Positions 1 to 5,334 of a DNA stretch of 7,449 bases are shown here, piece by piece; position 1 is the first letter of the stretch, and every line of letters starts with the position of its first letter. The notes beneath the pieces were generated by a model. The model saw only the letters and a list, made by a program, of their open reading frames with translations, did no database searches and had not been told where the DNA came from. Both the position numbers and the translations under genes were made by a program. Source of the DNA: Bifidobacteriaceae bacterium (lineage in GTDB: Bacteria; Actinomycetota; Actinomycetes; Actinomycetales; WQXJ01); NCBI GenBank assembly GCA_031255075.1, contig JAIRTF010000324.1, positions 1 through 7,449 on the forward strand, in the 5' to 3' direction.

Positions 1-1
1 C

Positions 2-496
2 GCTGAAGCCGTGGCTGCCGATCCGAACGCCACTGAGGCCCAGATCGCCTCTGCGGCCTCTGGTCTGCGGGCCGCCTTCAACGGACTGGTCTTGCTGCCC
101 ACCACGCCGCCGGTAACGGCCGTACTGGATGCCCTGGTGGGGTCTCTGGGTGCGGTAACCAATGCCGATGGCGCCTACAGTGCGGCCTCCTGGACCACGT
201 TCCAGAACGCGCTGACGGCTGCTGAAGCAGTGCTGGCCAACCCCGGCGCCACTCAGGCTGAGGTGGATTCGGCCGTGGCCGCCCTGAACGCCGCGCTGAT
301 CGGCCTGATGCCGGCCGGCGCCGGTGGTGGCACTCCGGGCACTCCCGGCACGCCTGGCGGCGCGGGTGGCTCCGGCGACCTGCCGCCAACCGGCTCGTCA
401 ACCGCTCTGCCGAATGTCTGGCTGGCAGCTTTGCTGATGCTGGCCGGCGCGGGCCTGGTGGCGGCCCGGCGGCGCACAACGGCTCCCGGGAGGTAA
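2..496 (+). CDS. C-terminal part of LPXTG-anchored surface protein with FIVAR domains (5' truncated)
   Basis: This is the tail of a larger secreted protein whose beginning lies left of the window; the frame is open from base 2. The sequence shows the end of one helical FIVAR-type repeat (AEAVAADPNATEAQIASA, then a GL-ending helix). A complete FIVAR module follows, with the pattern YSAASW, AEAVLANPGATQAEVDSA and AALNAALIGL. Next comes a Gly/Pro/Thr linker with three GTP repeats, then the sorting signal: LPPTG at 380-394, a hydrophobic segment (VWLAALLMLAGAGLVAA) and a positively charged RRR tail. By family knowledge, sortase cleaves between Thr and Gly and links the protein to peptidoglycan. 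FIVAR modules occur in many large cell-wall proteins and secreted glycan-active enzymes, so the catalytic or binding part is not visible. It could be an adhesin or a polysaccharide-degrading enzyme serving the importer downstream. The GTG at position 11 is internal, not the start. Confidence 0.9.
   Translation, partial: AEAVAADPNATEAQIASAASGLRAAFNGLVLLPTTPPVTAVLDALVGSLGAVTNADGAYSAASWTTFQNALTAAEAVLANPGATQAEVDSAVAALNAALIGLMPAGAGGGTPGTPGTPGGAGGSGDLPPTGSSTALPNVWLAALLMLAGAGLVAARRRTTAPGR
329..355 (+). repeat. Three tandem 9-bp repeats encoding Gly-Thr-Pro linker
   Basis: Three consecutive in-frame copies of GGC-AC(T/G)-CC(G/C/T) encode GTPGTPGTP just before the LPPTG signal. Such linkers span the cell wall, and repeats of this kind commonly vary in copy number by slippage. 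The wobble bases already differ between copies, so the array is probably fairly stable. Confidence 0.7.
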
Positions 497-584
497 CAGA
501 ACCGGGACCCGAAAGTAAACCCATCCAATCCGTTGAATCCCAGGCGCCAGTCCCGGGTTTCAACCCGACACAATAGGGAAGAAT

Positions 585-620
585 CAATGTGGGGTCGCGG
601 CCCCTCGTGGCCCCACATTG
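585..620 (+). terminator. Perfect 10-bp inverted repeat, probable terminator of the surface-protein gene
   Basis: CAATGTGGGG (585-594) and CCCCACATTG (611-620) are perfect inverted copies around a 16-base loop. The loop carries a second GGCCCC that could compete for pairing. It lies about 90 bases after the LPXTG gene stop. There is no U-tract, so classical Rho-independent termination is uncertain, although actinobacterial terminators often lack one. Confidence 0.5.
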
Positions 621-633
621 TTCCCGTCAGTTG

Positions 634-669
634 CGGCCCGCAGCCAGCTCCCCAGGCGGTTGCGGGCCG
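634..669. repeat. 9-bp inverted repeat (CGGCCCGCA / TGCGGGCCG)
   Basis: CGGCCCGCA at 634-642 pairs perfectly with TGCGGGCCG at 661-669 around an 18-base loop, only 13 bases after the preceding hairpin. It may be a second part of the termination region or a transcript-end structure. Nothing identifies it further. Confidence 0.5.
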
Positions 670-750
670 TGGCATTGTTGGGCCATTGTTCTTGGCTTGG
701 TTTGAGAGCGCCACCCCGGGCTTCAACCGGCTGGGCAAGGTCTGGGAGCA

Positions 751-774
751 GTGATTCGCAGAGCGGCGAATCAC
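751..774. repeat. 9-bp inverted repeat with 6-base loop (GTGATTCGC / GCGAATCAC)
   Basis: GTGATTCGC (751-759) and GCGAATCAC (766-774) are perfect inverted copies around AGAGCG. It sits about 50 bases upstream of the candidate -35 of the importer promoter. It could be a terminator stem or a protein-binding site for a second regulator. No T-run follows on the plus strand, so the operator reading is about as plausible as the terminator reading. Confidence 0.5.
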
Positions 775-823
775 ATCAAAATCACACCTGAATAACGATT
801 TGGTCAAGGTTGGCCGGACACTG

Positions 824-852
824 TTGACGTGCCCAGCGTTCCGTGATTGAAT
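824..852 (+). promoter_or_regulatory. Candidate promoter of the importer operon
   Basis: TTGACG (824-829) resembles a -35 box. After a 17-base spacer, TTGAAT (847-852) matches the -10 consensus at four of six positions. The -10 overlaps the LacI-type operator at 848-859, an arrangement that would let a repressor block RNA polymerase. The boxes were judged by eye; no start site is measured. Confidence 0.5.
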
Positions 853-859
853 CGTTTCA
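848..859 (+). promoter_or_regulatory. LacI-family operator upstream of the binding-protein gene
   Basis: TGAATCGTTTCA differs by one base from the perfect palindrome TGAAACGTTTCA found upstream of the GH105 gene (6523-6534), and it keeps the central CG typical of LacI-family operators. It overlaps the candidate -10 box, 65 bases before the ATG of the transporter operon. The natural candidate for binding is the LacI-family protein encoded at 5335-6342. Confidence 0.75.
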
Positions 860-924
860 GTCCGCTGGCAAACGGCGGCTCTTCAAGCACAACACCTATC
901 AACAATGAAGTGAAGGAGATGTAA

Positions 925-2265
925 ATGAGAATCAAGAGACGCCGCCTTGTGGCGGGCGCTGCCATCGCCGCTTGCTGCGCGATGACTCTCGTGGCCTGCG
1001 GTGATCCGAAAGACAACGGGGGCGGCGACAAGCCGGCTCCCACGGGCGATGCACTAGTGCCTAACACCACCGATCCGATCACCCTGCGTTTCACCTGGTG
1101 GGGCAATGATGACCGGGCCGACCGTTACGCCCAGGCAATCGACCTGTTCACCGCGAAGTATCCCAACTTCACCATCGAGACATCATCAGCCGCCTTTGCC
1201 GACTACTGGCCGGCCCGCAACACCGAAGCCGCCGGTGGTGGCCTTCCGGACGTGATGCAGTTTGACTCCGCCTACCTGCGCGAATATGCGGGTGGTAACC
1301 GTCTGCTTGACATGAAGCCGTACATGGACGCCGGCGTCATCAAGACTGGTGACTACGAGCCAAACCTGGTTGCGGCCGGCAACCTGGGCGGCAAGCAAAT
1401 CGCCATCCCGACCGGTACCAACACCCTGGCCTTCTTCTATCAGCCGGATCTGACCGCCGAGACTGGCGTCGCCTTCCCAACTGGTAACTGGACGCTGGAG
1501 GACTACAACGCCTTCTGCACCCAGGTCAAGGCCGCCAACAAGACCGCCGGCGATCAGCCCATCTACTGTGGCAAGGACTACACCGACACGTTCTGGTTCT
1601 TCCTCCAGTACCTGGTGCAGAAGGGCGTAGCCCCCTTCACCGATGCTGGTGAACTGAACTTCGGCGAAGACGAAATCAAGGAATTCCTGGCCATTGCCGC
1701 TCCGGCCCGCGAAGCCGGCGCCTTCACGCCAGCCTCCCGCCTGGAAGCCCTCAGCCCGCTGACCGGCTTCTCCAACAACGAAGCCATCTCTGAGGCCTCC
1801 TGGGACAACTTCATCGCTTCATTCAGCGGTGACACCGGCAAGGAAAACCTGGAGATTGTTCCGATCTGGTCAGGCGACAACGGCCGCCAGAACTTCATGC
1901 GTCCCGCCATGCTGATCTCCATCGGCGCCAACACCGAACATCCGGCCGAAGCCGCCCTGCTGGCTGACTTCATGCTGAATGATCCGGAGGTCGGCAAGAT
2001 CTTCGGCACCTCCCGTGGTGTGCCTTCAGGCTCCACCGTGCGCGAGGCGCTGTCGCCAGAGGCCGGCTCCTTCGATGACAAGGTCATGGCCTACGAAGAG
2101 CTGGTTCAGGAAAGCCCCACCGCTGCGGCACCGATCCCCGTCAAGGGCTTCGGCACCATCGAGGAGAAGTGGCGCACTCTGGCCCAAGAACTGGGCTTCG
2201 GCACCATCAACGCTGACCAGTTCGCCTCCGAATGGATGGCGGAAGCGGCCAACGCTATCAAGTAA
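925..2265 (+). CDS. Carbohydrate ABC transporter substrate-binding lipoprotein (CUT1 family)
   Basis: This protein captures an extracellular sugar and delivers it to the permease pair encoded downstream. Its 446 residues fit the family 1 solute-binding proteins. The N-terminus is a lipoprotein signal: KRRRR-type basic start, hydrophobic stretch, lipobox LVAC with the lipidated Cys at residue 25, then a Gly/Asp/Pro-rich linker to about residue 48. The mature domain opens with the typical strand ITLRFTWWG (52-60), followed by the helix DRYAQAIDLFTAKYP and the LPDVMQFD motif (107-114), which are hallmarks of sugar-binding proteins. Many Trp, Tyr and Phe residues are consistent with stacking on sugar rings. 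The ATG has AAGGAG six bases upstream. The basic region has two or more adjacent Arg, but it does not clearly match a Tat signal. The sugar itself cannot be read from the sequence; the adjacent GH105 suggests an unsaturated uronic-acid oligosaccharide. Confidence 0.95.
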   Translation: MRIKRRRLVAGAAIAACCAMTLVACGDPKDNGGGDKPAPTGDALVPNTTDPITLRFTWWGNDDRADRYAQAIDLFTAKYPNFTIETSSAAFADYWPARNTEAAGGGLPDVMQFDSAYLREYAGGNRLLDMKPYMDAGVIKTGDYEPNLVAAGNLGGKQIAIPTGTNTLAFFYQPDLTAETGVAFPTGNWTLEDYNAFCTQVKAANKTAGDQPIYCGKDYTDTFWFFLQYLVQKGVAPFTDAGELNFGEDEIKEFLAIAAPAREAGAFTPASRLEALSPLTGFSNNEAISEASWDNFIASFSGDTGKENLEIVPIWSGDNGRQNFMRPAMLISIGANTEHPAEAALLADFMLNDPEVGKIFGTSRGVPSGSTVREALSPEAGSFDDKVMAYEELVQESPTAAAPIPVKGFGTIEEKWRTLAQELGFGTINADQFASEWMAEAANAIK

Positions 2266-2386
2266 CCAACCAACCAGTCAGCCGCCCAGCGCCCCAGACG
2301 GCCATCTCCGTTCTGTTGACGGCTAGAGGCCCAGATAGCCAATAGCCAAGGCGGTTGTGCAAAACGAGAGCATCGAGGCTCCCCAA

Positions 2387-2424
2387 AAGGTGGTGCCAGG
2401 GAATGTGGACCCTGGCACCACCTT
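2387..2424 (+). terminator. Perfect 15-bp hairpin between binding protein and permease genes (attenuator or mRNA-stabilising stem)
   Basis: AAGGTGGTGCCAGGG (2387-2401) pairs perfectly with CCCTGGCACCACCTT (2410-2424) around an 8-base loop, 121 bases after the stop of the binding-protein gene. No U-tract follows. In CUT1 operons such as malEFG, an intercistronic hairpin here protects the binding-protein mRNA or partly terminates transcription, so that binding protein far outnumbers permease. That role is inferred. Confidence 0.8.
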
Positions 2425-2444
2425 CCTAAGTAACCACTCCAACC

Positions 2445-2454
2445 AGAACGTTCT
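2445..2454. promoter_or_regulatory. AGAACGTTCT palindrome, weak operator candidate
   Basis: This is a perfect 10-bp palindrome between the hairpin and the first permease gene. It shares the AACGTT centre of the GH105 operator, but its flanks (AG/CT) differ from TGA/TCA. I could not find a clear promoter next to it, so it may be a chance palindrome or an auxiliary repressor site. Confidence 0.25.
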
Positions 2455-2542
2455 TGGACCAGAAAGTCCCCAAGCCGTGCGGTCTGATGGCGCGGCGCGG
2501 CAGTGGTGAATGTTGGTCTCCTCGGTGATGTCAAGCTCGTTG

Positions 2543-2549
2543 AAAGGAG
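2543..2549 (+). promoter_or_regulatory. Ribosome binding site fixing the first permease start at 2554
   Basis: AAAGGAG lies four bases before ATG 2554. An upstream in-frame start at 2503 would add 17 residues, but no comparable site precedes it. Those residues are also unlike a permease N-terminus, so 2554 is preferred. Confidence 0.75.
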
Positions 2550-2553
2550 CTTC

Positions 2554-3492
2554 ATGGCCACCCAGTTAGCGTCCAAGCGGCCCCCGCTGACACCCGGACG
2601 CAAACGATTGCGGCGCCGGTCCGCCTTTGCCGGCTACCTCTTCCTCAGCCCTTGGTTGATCGGCTTCTTCTGCTTGACTGCCGGGCCAATGGTCGCCTCA
2701 CTGATCTTGTCCTTCACGGACTACGACCTGTTCAACCGGCCAGAGTTCTTGGGCTTTGACAACTACACCCGGCTGTTCAAGGATCCGTCATTCATCCAGG
2801 CCTGCAAGGTGACGGGCCTTTATGTAATCATCGGCACGCCGCTGAAGCTGCTGGTGTCCCTGGCGGTAGCCATGTTGCTGAACAACGAACACCGGATGCG
2901 CGGCTTCTACCGGTCCGCCTACTACTTGCCATCGCTGATTGGCGGGTCGGTCTCGGTGGCCATCGTCTGGAAGGCCATGTTCATCGACCACGGCGTGATC
3001 GCACAGATCGGCCAAATGTTCGGCGGGGATGGCACCGGCTGGGTGGGCAACCCCAAGCTGACGCTGCCCATGCTGATCTTGCTGACCGTTTGGCAGTTCG
3101 GCGCTCCCATGGTGATCTTCTTGGCCGGGCTCAAACAGATCCCGCAAGAGCTTTACGAAGCGGCCATGGTGGATGGCGCCGGCGCCTTCCGCAAGTTCTT
3201 CTCCATCACCATGCCAATGCTTTCGCCAGTGCTGTTCTTCAACCTGGCACTGGAAACCATCCACGCTTTCCAAATCTTCAACTCGGCGTTCATCATCTCC
3301 AACGGCACCGGCGGCCCCGCCCGGTCCACGCTGTTCTACACGCTGTACCTGTACTTCAAGGGCTTCCGGGACTTTGAGATGGGCTACGCCTCAGCTCTGG
3401 CCTGGGTCCTGGTCATAGTGATCGGCATTGTGACGGCCATCTTGTTCAAGACCTCCAATGCTTGGGTCTACTACTCAGGAGACGCAAAATGA
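2554..3492 (+). CDS. Sugar ABC transporter permease, MalF/UgpA type
   Basis: One of two membrane subunits forming the translocation channel of the importer. From the chosen ATG the protein has 312 residues, usual for the compact MalF-like permeases. After a basic N-terminus (KRPPLTPGRKRLRRR), which favours a cytoplasmic end, come about six hydrophobic segments: roughly 26-53, 86-110, 122-143, 170-193, 222-247 and 279-299. The cytoplasmic EAA loop, which docks the ATPase, is clear at residues 202-221 (EAAMVDGAGAFRKF, then SITMP). The motif GYLFLSPWLIGF near the first membrane segment is typical of the family. The gene ends in a four-base ATGA overlap with the second permease, indicating translational coupling. 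The 288-base gap from the binding-protein gene holds a strong hairpin that probably lowers permease expression relative to the binding protein. Confidence 0.95.
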   Translation: MATQLASKRPPLTPGRKRLRRRSAFAGYLFLSPWLIGFFCLTAGPMVASLILSFTDYDLFNRPEFLGFDNYTRLFKDPSFIQACKVTGLYVIIGTPLKLLVSLAVAMLLNNEHRMRGFYRSAYYLPSLIGGSVSVAIVWKAMFIDHGVIAQIGQMFGGDGTGWVGNPKLTLPMLILLTVWQFGAPMVIFLAGLKQIPQELYEAAMVDGAGAFRKFFSITMPMLSPVLFFNLALETIHAFQIFNSAFIISNGTGGPARSTLFYTLYLYFKGFRDFEMGYASALAWVLVIVIGIVTAILFKTSNAWVYYSGDAK

Positions 3493-4445
3493 GCCCGTCA
3501 ACCCTCACCGGCACCGCCGAACGCCAAGCCTCGGGCCCGCCGCCGCGCCGTAACCTAGCCGAACGCTCCAAGAAGCTCCGGTCCCAGGCCAAGGTCCGTT
3601 CGCGGGTGCGTTCGGTGCTGTTCCACGTTGTCTCCATGATTGTCACGGTGATTCTGCTGTATCCAGCGTTTTGGCTGGTCATGTCATCGTTCAAGCCAAG
3701 TCATGAGATCATCGGCAACCCCTCGCCGTTCTCCTCGGAGGCCTCGTTCGACAACTATGCCGAGGCTCTGGAGGGCCTGGCCCGGAACTCGTTCTGGACC
3801 TTCTTCACCAACTCGCTGATAGTTGCCTGCCTGTCTGTGGTTGGTGTGACGCTGTCCTGTTCGGTGGTGGCCTACGCCTTCTCCCGGATCAAGTTCCCAG
3901 GCCGGAACGTGTTCTTTGTCTGCATGATCTCTACCATGTTGATCCCCTTCCACGTGGTGATCATTCCCCAGTTCATAGTCTTCAACACCTTGGGGTTGGT
4001 GGGCGGCCGCAGCTATACGGCCTTCATCCCGTTGTTGATTGGCAAGTTCTTGGCCGCGGACGGCTTCTTTGTCTTTCTGATGGTGCAGTTCATGCGTGGT
4101 CTGCCCAATGACCTGGATGAGGCGGCCCGCATCGATGGCGCCGGCCACCCGCGGATTTTTGTGTCAATCATGCTGCCGCTGATGCGGCCGGCGTTGGTGA
4201 CCAGTTCCATCTTCGCCTTCATCTGGGCTTGGAACGATTTCTTCGCACCGTTGATCTACCTCAACACACCCAACCGCTACACCCTGATGGTGGCCCTGCG
4301 GCAGTACGTTGACCCGACGTCCGGCTCTGACTATGGCACCCAAATGGCCATGGCTGTGCTGGCGCTGATACCCGTGTTGCTGTTCTTCTTGGCCTTCCAG
4401 CGGATGATTGTCGGCGGCATTGCCACCACCGGACTGAAAGGCTGA
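3489..4445 (+). CDS. Sugar ABC transporter permease, MalG/UgpE type
   Basis: The second membrane subunit of the importer, 318 residues from ATG 3489. AGGAGA lies six bases upstream, and the start overlaps the preceding stop as ATGA. An earlier in-frame start at 3462 would sit inside the preceding gene and is less likely. The first 42 or so residues are polar, Pro- and Arg-rich and cytoplasmic. A first membrane segment follows (about 44-66) with the MalG-like MSSFKP turn. The EAA loop is at 211-230 (EAARIDGAGHPRIF, then SIMLP). WNDFFAPLIYL (248-258) and the C-terminal GGIATTGLKG are also characteristic of this subfamily. No ATP-binding subunit follows, so the pair probably uses a shared ATPase of the MsiK/MalK type encoded elsewhere, as described for Streptomyces sugar importers. 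Confidence 0.95.
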   Translation: MSPSTLTGTAERQASGPPPRRNLAERSKKLRSQAKVRSRVRSVLFHVVSMIVTVILLYPAFWLVMSSFKPSHEIIGNPSPFSSEASFDNYAEALEGLARNSFWTFFTNSLIVACLSVVGVTLSCSVVAYAFSRIKFPGRNVFFVCMISTMLIPFHVVIIPQFIVFNTLGLVGGRSYTAFIPLLIGKFLAADGFFVFLMVQFMRGLPNDLDEAARIDGAGHPRIFVSIMLPLMRPALVTSSIFAFIWAWNDFFAPLIYLNTPNRYTLMVALRQYVDPTSGSDYGTQMAMAVLALIPVLLFFLAFQRMIVGGIATTGLKG

Positions 4446-4478
4446 CGGCTCGGATCCGGCGCCGCCGGGCTCCCGTCA
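4443..4478 (+). terminator. Weak imperfect hairpin over the second permease stop codon
   Basis: TGACGG (4443-4448, including the stop) can pair with CCGTCA (4473-4478), with an inner CCGGC/GCCGG stem (4456-4460 with 4464-4468) and an asymmetric internal loop. It could be a partial terminator before the small ORF and DUF624 gene. There is no T-run and the region is GC-rich, so chance pairing is possible. Confidence 0.25.
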
Positions 4479-4545
4479 GGGGCCAAATGGCGCGGGCTCT
4501 CCTAGCATTGGGGGTCATCACCTGAGCAACAGTCAAGGAGGCGCG

Positions 4546-4683
4546 GTGGTTGGCGTACACCCGGCAGACAGTGGCCGCCGCTACGCCCGGTTCGGCGCCG
4601 TCCGGCTGGGCCTTACAGGTGCCCGATGCCGCGCCCGCGCCCGGCCTTTCGGGGAACGGCTAAGGAGGGGCATTGGCTCGTAA
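4546..4683 (+). CDS. Possible 45-residue Arg-rich small ORF overlapping the DUF624 gene start
   Basis: A GTG at 4546 is preceded by AAGGAGG (4535-4541) four bases upstream, as good a ribosome binding site as any in the window. The reading frame runs 45 codons to TAA at 4681-4683 and overlaps the TTG start of the next gene by 11 bases. The predicted peptide (MVGVHPADSGRRYARF, then further Arg-rich sequence) has about eleven arginines and no membrane segment, and I recognise no family. Its end contains the Shine-Dalgarno of the DUF624 gene, so its main role might be translational coupling as a leader. GC-rich DNA yields open frames by chance, and the amino-acid content is partly what such chance frames give. 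The strong ribosome binding site is the only real support. Confidence 0.35.
   Translation: MVGVHPADSGRRYARFGAVRLGLTGARCRARARPFGERLRRGIGS
4662..4670 (+). promoter_or_regulatory. Ribosome binding site fixing the TTG start of the DUF624 gene
   Basis: AAGGAGGGG lies just before TTG 4673. An in-frame TAA at 4661-4663 excludes any earlier start, so the rare TTG codon is the best choice despite the absence of ATG or GTG. Confidence 0.8.
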
Positions 4684-5302
4684 ACGGCCAGTCGGTGGCG
4701 GCCAGGCCCGCCCTTTGTTCGGTGCCGGTTCGCTCGGCTTGTTGGGTGAGATGCTGCTGGTCTGCTTGGCTGTGGCGGTGCTGTGCGTGCCGGTGGTTAC
4801 GGTCCTGCCGGCGTTGACGGCCGGTTGCCGTCACCTGAACCGGTTTGTCGATGGCGAAGAGACCACTTTCCGCTGGCTGTTGCGTGACTTTTGGCAGGCT
4901 TGGTCGAAGAGTCTGGGCTGGTTGTGGTCCCTTGGCGTGGCCGCGCTGGCCCTGTTGGCGGTGGTTGATCTGCTGTTGGCTACCGGTAACGGCGTCATCG
5001 GCCTGGAACTGCCTGGCGCTCGCCTGGTGGCCGCCGTGGCCGCCGCTGTCCTGGCGGTGGCTTTTGTGGTGGTGTTGTGGGCGGCCAGCCTGTGGGAGCC
5101 GGCGGCCCGCTGGCGTGAAGTGATCAGGGTGGCGGCCCTGCAGGCCATGGCGGATTGGCGGGGCTCAGTCCTGATACTGGTCGGTTTCCTGGCCAGTGCC
5201 GTGCTGGTCTGGATGCTTCCGGCTATGGTGATCCTTTGCCCTGGGTTATGGTGCTTCGCCGCCGTGGCCACCGACCGGCGCCATCAGGCCACCGCCCAGT
5301 AG
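4673..5302 (+). CDS. DUF624 / YesL-like integral membrane protein
   Basis: A 209-residue membrane protein starting at TTG. A short basic N-terminus (ARKRPVGGGQARP) is followed by four or five hydrophobic segments, roughly 22-50, 82-104, 117-140, 166-182 and 184-199. Its first part has the YesL/DUF624 pattern: a helix ending in VPVVTVLPALTAG (39-51), then a polar stretch with a charged DGEETTF turn, then LLRDFWQAWSKSLGW (69-83). The family pattern is a conserved Pro-x-x-Thr-x-x-x-x-x-x-x followed by an FFxAFxxNF-like segment. The biochemical function of the family is not established to my knowledge. Members are repeatedly encoded beside CUT1 sugar importers and glycoside hydrolases, including yesL in the B. 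subtilis rhamnogalacturonan cluster. Here it is the last gene of the importer unit, 227 bases after the second permease, so a supporting role in uptake is inferred. Assignment rests on pattern recall, not a profile search. Confidence 0.75.
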   Translation: MARKRPVGGGQARPLFGAGSLGLLGEMLLVCLAVAVLCVPVVTVLPALTAGCRHLNRFVDGEETTFRWLLRDFWQAWSKSLGWLWSLGVAALALLAVVDLLLATGNGVIGLELPGARLVAAVAAAVLAVAFVVVLWAASLWEPAARWREVIRVAALQAMADWRGSVLILVGFLASAVLVWMLPAMVILCPGLWCFAAVATDRRHQATAQ

Positions 5303-5334
5303 CTGTCCGGCCCAATCCCCGCGGGGGCGGCCCG
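5303..5334. terminator. Convergent 32-bp gap with GC-rich palindrome, possible bidirectional terminator
   Basis: The DUF624 gene and the minus-strand LacI gene end tail to tail here. CCCCGCGGGG (5317-5326) is a perfect 10-bp palindrome. It is too tight to form an ideal hairpin and has no T-run, but it is the only symmetric element where both transcripts must end. Confidence 0.3.

Larger units (their letters stand above)
497..924. other. 428-bp intergenic region with hairpins and the importer promoter
   Basis: I see no convincing gene here; the open frames lack ribosome binding sites and typical composition. The left half holds three long inverted repeats (585-620, 634-669, 751-774) and a small one (CGGGTT at 554-559 with AACCCG at 562-567). 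The right half holds a candidate promoter, a LacI-type operator (848-859) and the ribosome binding site AAGGAG at 913-918, six bases before the ATG of the binding-protein gene. The region therefore appears to end the surface-protein transcript and start the importer transcript. Confidence 0.6.

Noticed and set aside
533..754. Open frame of 73 codons in the intergenic region, plus long minus-strand frames across 78-807
   Set aside because: They run through the inverted repeats or opposite a clear coding region, have no ribosome binding site and have no recognisable protein pattern. High GC content makes such frames common.
833..868. CCAGCG/CGCTGG inverted repeat around the importer operator
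   Set aside because: The stem is short, the loop is 24 bases, and its centre does not coincide with that of the operator; probably chance.
2313..2344. Repeat of CTGTTGACG, also present at the importer -35 box, as a possible internal promoter
   Set aside because: No acceptable -10 box is found 16 to 18 bases downstream, so it was not called a promoter.
2335..2348. Two tandem copies of ATAGCCA after the binding-protein gene
   Set aside because: Only two 7-base copies with no structural context; not enough for a repeat element.
4487..4525. ATG with AGGGG four bases upstream, opening a 12-codon frame (MARALLALGVIT)
   Set aside because: The frame is very short, the Shine-Dalgarno is weak, and the chance of such a frame in GC-rich DNA is high. 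I do not list it as a gene.
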